Origin: Mesorhizobium sp. 131-2-1 | Lineage (GTDB): Bacteria; Pseudomonadota; Alphaproteobacteria; Rhizobiales; Rhizobiaceae | Length of the DNA stretch: 64,000 bases | Direction of reading: 5' to 3' | NCBI RefSeq assembly: GCF_016756535.1 | Contig: NZ_AP023247.1 | Span: 4,898,501-4,962,500 of the forward strand | Shown here: positions 44,462 to 51,861 of the stretch, one piece after another | How positions within the stretch are numbered: position 1 is the first letter of the stretch | Layout of the letters: every line of letters begins with the position of its first letter | Notes under the pieces: generated by a model | Databases searched by the model: none | Told to the model about the DNA's origin: nothing | The model's input: only the letters and a program-made list of their open reading frames with translations | Program-made: the position numbers and the translations under genes

Positions 44462-45499
44462 ATGAGACCAGGCGGATCGCGCTCGAACATGATGGCTGGG
44501 GTGACATTCCTGGCAATGATGGCGGTCGCGGCCGCCCTGATTGCCGGGTTTTTCGGCACGCTGCATCCGGCCTTCGATTCCTTCTCGCATTTCCGCGTTC
44601 ATCTCGCCGTGCTGATCGCGCTGCTGGCGTTGCCGCTGCTTGCCACCTCGTTTCGCCTGCAGGCGGCCGCGGCACTGCTCTTCGCCATCGCAAGCTTCGC
44701 CACGACGCTGAGCGCGCTGCCCAGGCTGTGGCCGGTGCAGGCTGACGCCAAACCCGCCGACCAGATCGTCTACAGCCTGCTGCAGATGAATCTGCGCTTC
44801 GACAATCCGACGCCGAAGAAGGTGCTGTCGCTGATCGGCCGGACCAATCCCGACGTGATCACCCTCGATGAGGTGTCGGAGATGTGGACGACCGAGCTTG
44901 GCTATATCACCAGCGCCTATCCATACCGGATCCTTTGTCCCTACCCGAACGGCGTGTTCGGTGTCGCGCTGCTCTCCAGACGTCCGTTCGTCGCCGGGAC
45001 CGAGCCGCACTGCGAGCGGCGCGGCGCGATGGCGATCGCGACTGTCGACTTCGGCGGCATCGGCGTCGAAGTTGCCGCCATCCATCTCAGCTGGCCGTGG
45101 CCGCGCGAGCAACACTGGCAGATCGGCGAACTGTCGGACCAGATCGCCTCGCTCGGCGAAACTGCGATCATGGCCGGCGACTGCAACGCCGTGCCGTGGA
45201 GCGCGGCGGTGCGGCGCGTCGCGGCGCTCGGCAAGCTCGCCGTCATGCCGTCGGCCGGGCCGACATGGATGTACATCAAGCTGCCGGATGTCCTGCGGCG
45301 CTTCGCCGGTCTGCCGATCGACCAGGTGTTCAGCAAGGGCGGGCTGATGATCCACTCGTCGACGCGGCTCGAAGAAACCGGCTCCGATCATCTTCCGGTG
45401 CTGGTGGAGTTTTCGCTGCGTCCGCAAGAGAAAAAGCCCGACGACGACCATGAGACGGCGCTGGCGGCTGTCCAGCAACCGGGCAAGACGCTGCGCTAG
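44462..45499 (+). CDS. Membrane-anchored endonuclease/exonuclease/phosphatase-family protein
   Basis: The 345-residue protein has three N-terminal transmembrane helices (VTFLAMMAVAAALIAGFFG, then FRVHLAVLIALLALPLLAT, and ALLFAIASFATTLSAL), followed by an EEP-fold hydrolase domain, probably periplasmic. Catalytic elements are visible: LLQMNLRFDNP (Asn), TLDEVSEMW (metal Glu), AIHLSWPWP, AGDCNAVPW (Asp and Asn) and the terminal GSDHLPVLVEF (Asp and His). The substrate may be a nucleic acid, a phospholipid or a phosphoester; it cannot be told. ATG 44462 is chosen; ATG 44489 is an alternative. The frame upstream of this overlaps amn and is not coding. Confidence 0.87.
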   Translation: MRPGGSRSNMMAGVTFLAMMAVAAALIAGFFGTLHPAFDSFSHFRVHLAVLIALLALPLLATSFRLQAAAALLFAIASFATTLSALPRLWPVQADAKPADQIVYSLLQMNLRFDNPTPKKVLSLIGRTNPDVITLDEVSEMWTTELGYITSAYPYRILCPYPNGVFGVALLSRRPFVAGTEPHCERRGAMAIATVDFGGIGVEVAAIHLSWPWPREQHWQIGELSDQIASLGETAIMAGDCNAVPWSAAVRRVAALGKLAVMPSAGPTWMYIKLPDVLRRFAGLPIDQVFSKGGLMIHSSTRLEETGSDHLPVLVEFSLRPQEKKPDDDHETALAAVQQPGKTLR

Positions 45500-45518
45500 C
45501 GCTGCGTTCCTTCGACCC

Positions 45519-46118
45519 TCAAGGCTTGATCAAGGCATCCACCAGATGCTCGACATGACCGCCATTGCGGTGCTCGCGGGCGTCGAAGGCCTTTTGCTTC
45601 GCCTCGTATTCGACATAGACGGCGTTGATGCGCCGTCTCGCCTCCTGGCGGGTGCCGGTGCAGAACCAGTTGTCGGCGCGTTTGAGCCCCCGGATCGACC
45701 TCTCGGTGGCTTTCATCATGCTCCTGGCGATGCGGCCATGCGTCTCTTCATGCCCACGAACGCCGGCGAAGAACCGCTGCCAGCGGCGCTCGAGCCGGGC
45801 ATTGGCCGGCTGCGCCAGGCGCGGATAGGTGTAGGTGAGATCGAGGACGCCATCGGCCTGCCGCAAGTGGCAGACTCCATCGGTCCGGTTCATGGCGAGG
45901 TCCCAATTCACCGTATAGGCGGTGTCCGCGATGGCGCGGGTCATGAAGCCGTGCTTGGGGCCGTTGCGGTCCATCGCCTCGACCAGGGCGGCGCCCGTCG
46001 TGCCTGATATCTCGTAGGTCCGCGTCTTGACCAGCAGCTTGGTGCCTGCCGAAGCCGCCGGGCTGAAGCAGCACAGGGCGCCAATCGTCGCAAGGCATGC
46101 CAGAACCGGGACGCGCAT
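45519..46118 (-). CDS. Exported DUF922-type putative zinc protease
   Basis: The 199-residue product starts with a signal peptide (MRVPVLACLATIGALCCFS, cut after ASA). The mature protein carries a metalloprotease-type motif GHEETHGRIARSM, the HExxH signature of DUF922 proteins, which are predicted secreted zinc proteases of alphaproteobacteria. The first half holds a beta-rich domain (TYEISGTTGAALVEAMDRNGP). Two cysteines (GVCHLRQ, WFCTGT) may form a disulfide. A strong GGAGGAAGG lies before ATG 46118, which decides the start over an in-frame ATG 33 bases upstream. It converges with the EEP-family gene. Activity is not proven for the family. Confidence 0.85.
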   Translation of the reverse strand: MRVPVLACLATIGALCCFSPAASAGTKLLVKTRTYEISGTTGAALVEAMDRNGPKHGFMTRAIADTAYTVNWDLAMNRTDGVCHLRQADGVLDLTYTYPRLAQPANARLERRWQRFFAGVRGHEETHGRIARSMMKATERSIRGLKRADNWFCTGTRQEARRRINAVYVEYEAKQKAFDAREHRNGGHVEHLVDALIKP

Positions 46119-46180
46119 GGCCTTCCTCCACTCACCAGGGAAGGGAAACACAAGCGCGCCGCGGTTTCAACTGGTCCGTT

Positions 46181-46291
46181 ACATGCCCTGGTAGGCCGGG
46201 CCTTCGCCGGCTTTTCGTTCGGGCGGCGGTCGAGACGGCCCGGTCAGGCACCTGCCTGTCTCACATGCCCTGGTAGACCGGGCCTTCGCCG
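46181..46291. repeat. Duplicated 3' end of the ETF-QO gene
   Basis: ACATGCCCTGGTAGACCGGG followed by CCTTCGCCG (46263-46291, the last codons of ETF-QO) is repeated at 46181-46209 with a single base change, 82 bases downstream on the coding strand. The copy also ends in a stop codon after the same codons, but it is in another frame. A small hairpin CAGGCAGGTGCCTG lies between them. Confidence 0.7.
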
Positions 46292-47940
46292 CCTTGTGGC
46301 GGCACCCAGTTGATGTTCTGGTTGGGGTCCTTGATGTCGCAGGTCTTGCAGTGGACGCAGTTCTGCGCGTTGATGACGAAGCGCACGTCCTTGGCCGACG
46401 GGTCGGCCGCCGCATTGCCATCCTTGTCGACCCATTCGTAGACGCCGGCCGGGCAATAGCGCGTAGACGGTCCGGCAAAGACATCGTGCTCGGAGCGCTG
46501 CTGCAGCGCGGCGTCACCGACGATGAGGTGGACCGGCTCGTTCTCCTCGTGGTTGGTGTTGGACAGAAACACCGAGGAGAGCCGGTCGAAGGTGAGTACG
46601 CCATCCGGTTTCGGATAGGCGATCTTCTGATGCTTGGACGCCGGCTCAAGCGTCGCGTAATCGGCTTTGCCATGCTTCAGCGTGCCGAAGGGCGAGAAGC
46701 CGAACAGCGTATTCAGCCACATGTCGAGACCGCCGATGGCGACGCCGGCGATGGTGCCGAAGCGCGACCACAGCGGCTTGACGTTGCGCACCTTCTTCAA
46801 ATCCTTGCCGATGTCGGTGGCGCGCCAGGCGGCCTCGTAGGACGCAAGCTCGTCATTGGCGCGGCCGGCGGCGATCGCTTCCGCGACATGCTCGGCCGCC
46901 AGCATTCCCGACAGCACCGCATTGTGCGAGCCCTTGATGCGCGGCACGTTGACGAAGCCGGCCGCGCAGCCCATCAGCACACCGCCGGGGAAGGACAGTT
47001 TCGGCACCGACTGCCAGCCGCCTTCGGTGATGGCGCGCGCGCCATAGCCGATCCGCTTGGCGCCCTCGAAGGTACCTTTGATCGCCGGATGCGTCTTGAA
47101 GCGCTGGAATTCCTCGAAGGGCGAGAGGTACGGGTTCTTGTAGTTGAGGTGGACGACGAAGCCGACCGCCACCTGGTTGTCCTCGAGATGGTAGAGGAAG
47201 GAACCGCCGCCGGTTTTCATGTCGAGCGGCCAGCCGAACGAATGCTGCACCAGCCCAGGCTTGTGGTGCTCCGGCTTGACCTGCCAGAGCTCCTTCAGGC
47301 CGATGCCGAACTTGGCCGGCTCGCGGCCATCGGCAAGCTTGTATTTGGCGATCAGCTGCTTGGCGAGCGAGCCGCGCGCGCCCTCGCCGATCAGCACATA
47401 TTTGCCCATCAGCGCCATGCCGGGCGCGAAGGACGGGCCATGCGTGCCGTCTTTCTCGACACCCATGTCGCCGGTCACCACACCGGTGACGGCGCCGGCA
47501 TCGTCGTAGAGCAGGCCCGCGGCGGCGAAGCCGGGGTAGATCTCGACGCCGAGCGCCTCGGCCTTGGTGGCCAGCCAGCGGCAGACATTGCCCAGCGAGA
47601 CGATGTAGTTGCCGTGATTGTTCATCAGCGGCGGCATCAGGATGTTGGGCAGGCGGAACGAGCCGGCCGGACCAAGCACCAGGAAATGATCGTCCGTCAC
47701 CGGCGTCTTGAAAGGATGCCCCTCTTCCTCGCGCCAGCCCGGCAGCAGGCGATCGATGCCGATCGGATCGACGACGGCGCCGGACAGGATGTGAGCGCCG
47801 ACTTCGCCGCCCTTTTCCAGCACAACGACGGAAAGCTCGGGATTGACCTGCTTCAGACGGATCGCGGCGGCGAGGCCGGCCGGACCGGCGCCGACGATGA
47901 CCACGTCGAATTCCATGCTCTCGCGTTCGATATCGCTCAT
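46261..47940 (-). CDS. Electron transfer flavoprotein-ubiquinone oxidoreductase
   Basis: ETF-QO takes electrons from reduced ETF and passes them to ubiquinone, connecting acyl-CoA and amino-acid oxidation (such as the isovaleryl-CoA dehydrogenase at 13772) to respiration. The 559-residue protein shows the FAD-binding VVIVGAGPAGLAAAIRLKQ, ALMGKYVLIGEGARGSLAKQ, and the C-terminal 4Fe-4S region with CPAGVYEW, then NCVHCKTCDIKDP, all four cysteines present. A membrane-contact region is included in the middle. ATG 47940 (MSDIERESMEFD) is preceded by GAGGGGTCG. It is monocistronic by position. Confidence 0.96.
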   Translation of the reverse strand: MSDIERESMEFDVVIVGAGPAGLAAAIRLKQVNPELSVVVLEKGGEVGAHILSGAVVDPIGIDRLLPGWREEEGHPFKTPVTDDHFLVLGPAGSFRLPNILMPPLMNNHGNYIVSLGNVCRWLATKAEALGVEIYPGFAAAGLLYDDAGAVTGVVTGDMGVEKDGTHGPSFAPGMALMGKYVLIGEGARGSLAKQLIAKYKLADGREPAKFGIGLKELWQVKPEHHKPGLVQHSFGWPLDMKTGGGSFLYHLEDNQVAVGFVVHLNYKNPYLSPFEEFQRFKTHPAIKGTFEGAKRIGYGARAITEGGWQSVPKLSFPGGVLMGCAAGFVNVPRIKGSHNAVLSGMLAAEHVAEAIAAGRANDELASYEAAWRATDIGKDLKKVRNVKPLWSRFGTIAGVAIGGLDMWLNTLFGFSPFGTLKHGKADYATLEPASKHQKIAYPKPDGVLTFDRLSSVFLSNTNHEENEPVHLIVGDAALQQRSEHDVFAGPSTRYCPAGVYEWVDKDGNAAADPSAKDVRFVINAQNCVHCKTCDIKDPNQNINWVPPQGGEGPVYQGM

Positions 47941-48137
47941 CGACCCCTCACTGGCTTGCCGCGCTTTCCCGCATTGTGCTGGCTCATGCGCTGCATAGCG
48001 CATCAATTCGCGACGGGAAACCGGCGCTTAACGGACAAAGCCGATTTCGACAAAAAGTCGCGCCCGGCCGTGAAGAACCATTTCCCTTGGCGTTTTTCAA
48101 TTGTTCGACGGCTTGCTTATCGGCAATACTTCGCGCC

Positions 48138-48779
48138 ATGCGCACGCCTGAGCCATCCGGCTTCTCATTGACGCGCTTTTTCTCGACGCCCGGCCGGCTT
48201 TGCCGCGCGGTTCTTCCGCTCCTTCCGCTGCTGGCCCCAGCTGCCCATGCCGATCCGCAAAAGGTCTGGGCAACCGGCGCCTATTCCTTTTCCGACGAGC
48301 TCGGCGGCTTTCACATCACTGGCGCCTCCGGCATCGGCACCAAGGAGGATCCGATCGTCATCACCGAAGAGCTGAATTCGGCGACACCGGTGACGCTGAC
48401 CATCCGCACCACCAAGCCGATCGAGGCGTTCGGCAAGGCCGGCGACGTCGCCAACGGCATCATGTACATGCGCATCGAGGCGCTCAACAACAGCGGCCAG
48501 GCCTGGGTGGAATTCCAGTTCGAGCTGCAGGAGATCCTCGACCAGCCGAGCGTGTTCGGCGATGGCCTGTCCTTCGACCAGCGCAACAAGTCGCCCGACA
48601 ACATCGTGTCGAGCAACTTCGCCGAGTTCGACCGCGACTTCGAACCCTATGACCGGCTGCTGTTCAAGGACGGCAAGATCGACCCGCTGAAGACCGGCAG
48701 CTTCGAATTCCTGATCACCGACTACACGCCGCGCTGGACGTTCTATCTGGTGCAGGATCCGCGGATTCCTACCGGTTGA
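48138..48779 (+). CDS. Exported hypothetical protein
   Basis: The 213-residue product has a long signal peptide (SLTRFFSTPGRLCRAVLPLL, cut after AHA) and a mature beta-rich domain (WATGAYSFSDELGGFHITG, later GIMYMRIEALNNSGQAWVEFQ) ending DYTPRWTFYLVQDPRIP. No metal or catalytic motif is recognised. Similar proteins occur in rhizobia next to uracil-DNA glycosylase genes, which is also the layout here (52 bases upstream, same strand). Function is unknown; periplasmic location is inferred from the signal peptide. Confidence 0.75.
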   Translation: MRTPEPSGFSLTRFFSTPGRLCRAVLPLLPLLAPAAHADPQKVWATGAYSFSDELGGFHITGASGIGTKEDPIVITEELNSATPVTLTIRTTKPIEAFGKAGDVANGIMYMRIEALNNSGQAWVEFQFELQEILDQPSVFGDGLSFDQRNKSPDNIVSSNFAEFDRDFEPYDRLLFKDGKIDPLKTGSFEFLITDYTPRWTFYLVQDPRIPTG

Positions 48780-48830
48780 TAAACTCACCGAGGTTGCAAA
48801 TTGGCGCCGCGCGGACGAAGGTGGCGCGCC

Positions 48831-49748
48831 ATGACTGTCGCCTCCCCCAGCACCCCTGCCGAGATCGCCGAGCTGCTCGCCTTCTATGCCAGCGCCGGTG
48901 TCGATGATGCACTTGAGGACGCGCCCATCAACCGCTTCGCCGACGTCCAGCCGAAGCAAGCCGAGCGCGCGCCGGCACCGGCCGCGCGCGAAAGCCGGTC
49001 CCAGGAACGGCCGGCATCGGAGCCGGGCCGCGACGCGAACAGAGCGCCAGAGCGACCGGCGGCAGCATCCGGGCTGGACGCAAGCAAGCTGCCGGATGCG
49101 CCGGCGCGCACCGCGCCCGCCACCGCGGCAGTGCCCGACGAGGCGCAGGCGCTGCTCGCGCGGCAGATGGCGGCGAGCGCCTCCACGCTTGACGAGCTGC
49201 GTCAGCACATGGCGGCCTTCGACGGCTGCAATCTCAAATTCACCGCCAAGAACCTGGTCTTCGCCGACGGCAATCCCGAAGCCGACCTGATGCTGGTCGG
49301 CGAGGCGCCCGGCCGCGACGAGGACCTCGAAGGCCTGCCCTTCGTCGGCCGCTCGGGCCGGCTGCTCGACCGCATGCTGGCGGCTATCGGCCTCGACCGC
49401 ACATCGGCCTATATCGCCAATGTCATCCCCTGGCGGCCGCCGGGCAACCGCACGCCGACGCCGCACGAGACCGAAATCTGCCGCCCGTTCATCGAAAGGC
49501 AGATCGAGCTGGTCAACCCCAAGGTGCTGGTCAATCTCGGCGGCCCCTCGGCCAAGACCTTGCTCAACACCACCGAGGGTATCCTGCGATTGCGCGGCAA
49601 CTGGCGCACGCATACGACCGCGTCCGGCACCATCATTCCCGCCATGCCGACGCTGCATCCGGCCTATCTGTTGAGGACGCCGGCGCACAAGAAGCTGGCC
49701 TGGCGGGATTTTCTGGAGGTGAAGGCGAAGCTGAGAGGGTTGGAGTGA
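48831..49748 (+). CDS. Family-4-like uracil-DNA glycosylase lacking the usual iron-sulfur cysteines
   Basis: This 305-residue enzyme removes uracil from DNA. The catalytic domain (about 130-305) has the family 4 motifs GEAPGRDEDLEGLPFVGRSG, the second-strand NVIPWRPPGNRTPTPHE and the final TLHPAYLLR with the active-site histidine. Family 4 enzymes bind 4Fe-4S through four cysteines, but only two are present here (FDGCNLK and EICRPF), and the usual NVVKCRPP cysteine position is NVIPWRPP. The cluster is therefore probably absent. The N-terminal 110 residues are a low-complexity, alanine/proline-rich linker. ATG 48831 fits the helix AEIAELLAFYASAGVDDALE. Confidence 0.88.
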   Translation: MTVASPSTPAEIAELLAFYASAGVDDALEDAPINRFADVQPKQAERAPAPAARESRSQERPASEPGRDANRAPERPAAASGLDASKLPDAPARTAPATAAVPDEAQALLARQMAASASTLDELRQHMAAFDGCNLKFTAKNLVFADGNPEADLMLVGEAPGRDEDLEGLPFVGRSGRLLDRMLAAIGLDRTSAYIANVIPWRPPGNRTPTPHETEICRPFIERQIELVNPKVLVNLGGPSAKTLLNTTEGILRLRGNWRTHTTASGTIIPAMPTLHPAYLLRTPAHKKLAWRDFLEVKAKLRGLE

Positions 49749-49842
49749 AACATCTCCCTTCCTCCCCCTGGGGGAGAAGGAGATGGCGCCATAACCTCCC
49801 GGGTAATTGAATTGCTCCCCTCGCCGCCTTAGTCCTTCCCGC

Positions 49843-50655
49843 ATGACCACATCCGAAACCTCCGCCGGCAGCCTGATCCGCGAATGGCGCACGCGCCGGC
49901 GCATGAGCCAGCTCGACCTCGCCATGGAGGCCGAGATCTCGCAGCGCCATCTCTCCTTCGTCGAGAGCGGCCGCGCCCAGCCCTCGCGCGAGATGGTGCT
50001 GCACCTGGCCGAGCAGCTTTCAATCCCGCTGCGGCAGCGCAACCGGCTGCTGCTCGCGGCGGGTTTCGCGCCGAGCTTCAGCGAGAAGCCGCTTTCCGAT
50101 GCGTCGCTGGCGCCGGCCATGGCGGCGGTCGAGACGGTGCTTCGAGGGCATGAGCCCTTCCCGGCGCTGGCCGTGGACCGGCACTGGAACCTTGTTTCAG
50201 CCAACGCCGCGATCGGCCCGTTCCTCGCCGACGTTTCCGAGCCGTCGCTGCTCCAGCCCCCGGTCAATGTGCTGCGGCTCAGCCTGCATCCCGGCGGTGT
50301 TGCGCCGCGCATCGTCAACCTCGCCGAATGGCGCGCGCACCTGCTGGAACGGCTGCAGCACCAGAACGACGCCACCGGCGACCCCGTGCTCGTCGCGCTC
50401 GAGCAAGAGCTGCGCGCCTATCCATCGGGCCTGAAGAGCGGACGCCCGGCACCGGTCGAGCCGAGCGGCATCGTCCATCCGCTGCGACTCGCGCATGGCG
50501 ATGCCGTGCTCTCATTCATCAGCACGACCACCGTCTTCGGCACGCCGCTCGACGTCACGCTGTCGGAACTGGCGATCGAATCCTTCTTCCCGGCCGACGA
50601 GCAGACGCGGTCGGCGCTGGTGCGATTGGCCAAGGAGCGGGCCGAACGGTCGTGA
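49843..50655 (+). CDS. XRE-family regulator with MmyB-like ligand domain
   Basis: This 270-residue protein has an N-terminal Cro/C1-type helix-turn-helix (IREWRTRRRMSQLDLAMEAE, then SQRHLSFVESGRAQPSREM; residues of about 10-65) and a C-terminal MmyB-type sensor domain (ALAVDRHWNLVSANAAIGPF and LSFISTTTVFGTPLDVTLSELAIESF). Such regulators often bind fatty-acid-like ligands. ATG 49843 is chosen because the HTH starts right after it. It converges with the EamA transporter gene: the two stop codons abut at 50655/50656. Target genes are unknown. Confidence 0.92.
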   Translation: MTTSETSAGSLIREWRTRRRMSQLDLAMEAEISQRHLSFVESGRAQPSREMVLHLAEQLSIPLRQRNRLLLAAGFAPSFSEKPLSDASLAPAMAAVETVLRGHEPFPALAVDRHWNLVSANAAIGPFLADVSEPSLLQPPVNVLRLSLHPGGVAPRIVNLAEWRAHLLERLQHQNDATGDPVLVALEQELRAYPSGLKSGRPAPVEPSGIVHPLRLAHGDAVLSFISTTTVFGTPLDVTLSELAIESFFPADEQTRSALVRLAKERAERS

Positions 50656-51633
50656 TCAGCCCTGCGGCGGCGTCGCTCTCCTGATGCGAGTGCGCTCCAG
50701 CCCCAATTGCCGCTCGCGCCAGATGATGAAGATGCCGGCCGCGACCACGATCACGCCGCCGACCAGCGTGTTGAGCGCCGCTACGTCGCCGAACACCAGA
50801 TAGCCGACGACGACGCCGAGGAGCATCGATGTGTATTCGAACGGCGCCACGACGGAAGCCTCGGCGTGGCGGTAGGCGGCCGTCATCAGAATCTGGCCGA
50901 GCCCGCCGCAAAAGCCGGCGACGACCAGAAGCGCGGCCTGCATCGGCGTCAGCGACTGCCAGCCGAAAGGCAATGTCAGCAGGGAGAGAACGCTCGCCGT
51001 CGACGAGAACCAGAGCACGATGGTCGCGGTCTTCTCGGTCTGGACGAGGTTGCGGACCAAGAGCATGGCGACGGCCGAGATCGCCGCCGCGGCGAAGGCG
51101 GCGATGACGCCCAACACCTCCTGGTCACCGAGCGCCGCGCCCGAGCGCAGCAGCGTCAGCTCCGGCCAGGAGATGATCAGCACACCGACAAGACCGACGG
51201 CAACAGCGCTCCAGCGATAGATACGGATCGTTTCGCCGAGGAAGATCGAGGAGAACACCACCACCAGCAGCGGCTGGGCATAGTTCAGCGTGATCGCCTC
51301 CGGCAGCGGCAGCCGGGTGAGCGCGAAGAAGCCCAGCCCCATGGCGCCGACGCCGACGATGCCGCGCGCAACGTGGTTGAACGGCCGTTTCGTCGCAAAT
51401 GCCGTGGCCAGCTGTCGCTTGAACGCCAGGAAGGCGATGATCGGGAAGATGGCGAAGAAGGAGCGGAAGAAGACAATCTGCCCGGCGGGCACGTCGCCGG
51501 CCGCCTTGATACAGGTCTGCATGCCGACAAAGACCGCCACCGAGACGATCTTCAACGCAATGCCCCGCAGCGTGCCGTGGTGACCGGCGTGTCCGCCGTC
51601 GCCGTCTGGCTCCGCACCCACCTCGGCGCTCAC
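50656..51633 (-). CDS. EamA/DMT-family transporter
   Basis: This inner-membrane transporter has about ten transmembrane helices and two EamA halves (first half: KIVSVAVFVGMQTCIKAAG, AEAITLNYAQPLLVVVFSSIFLGE-like region around LPLPEAITLNYAQPLL; second half: LLVVAGFCGGLGQILMTAAY, SVVAPFEYTSMLLGVVVGYL). Such proteins export amino acids, nucleosides or other metabolites; the substrate is unknown. The start is set at GTG 51633, because the frame upstream to 51840 is not protein-like; a later start is possible. The GTG overlaps the stop of a 24-codon frame (51630-51704), so translation may be coupled. About 325 residues is slightly long for the family. Confidence 0.87.
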   Translation of the reverse strand: MSAEVGAEPDGDGGHAGHHGTLRGIALKIVSVAVFVGMQTCIKAAGDVPAGQIVFFRSFFAIFPIIAFLAFKRQLATAFATKRPFNHVARGIVGVGAMGLGFFALTRLPLPEAITLNYAQPLLVVVFSSIFLGETIRIYRWSAVAVGLVGVLIISWPELTLLRSGAALGDQEVLGVIAAFAAAAISAVAMLLVRNLVQTEKTATIVLWFSSTASVLSLLTLPFGWQSLTPMQAALLVVAGFCGGLGQILMTAAYRHAEASVVAPFEYTSMLLGVVVGYLVFGDVAALNTLVGGVIVVAAGIFIIWRERQLGLERTRIRRATPPQG

Positions 51634-51704
51634 CTTGGCGCGGCGTCCCGGATCGCCGCCCAGACGCGCGCCGGCGTGGCGAATTTCGGTGCGACCACGC
51701 TCAT
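51630..51704 (-). CDS. Possible 24-residue leader peptide of the EamA gene
   Basis: An ATG frame MSVVAPKFATPARVWAAIR with a further short tail ends in a TGA that overlaps the GTG of the transporter gene (GTGA). GAGGCATTC lies before the ATG as a ribosome site. The arrangement suggests translational coupling. It could equally be a 5' part of the transporter gene in a shifted frame. Evidence is only the overlap and the ribosome site. Confidence 0.35.
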   Translation of the reverse strand: MSVVAPKFATPARVWAAIRDAAPR

Positions 51705-51861
51705 GAATGCCTCGCGGTGATATGGTGGGGAATGGATGCCTGAATAGGCATTGGCGCAGTTTTGTCGAGTGAGCGTTTCGTGTAAAGAGCGCGGACTTCG
51801 ATTTTTTTGGACCAGCGGGCCCCGTTTGCCGCGCCGGCAATGGACAGGAAAACCCTTGGGA

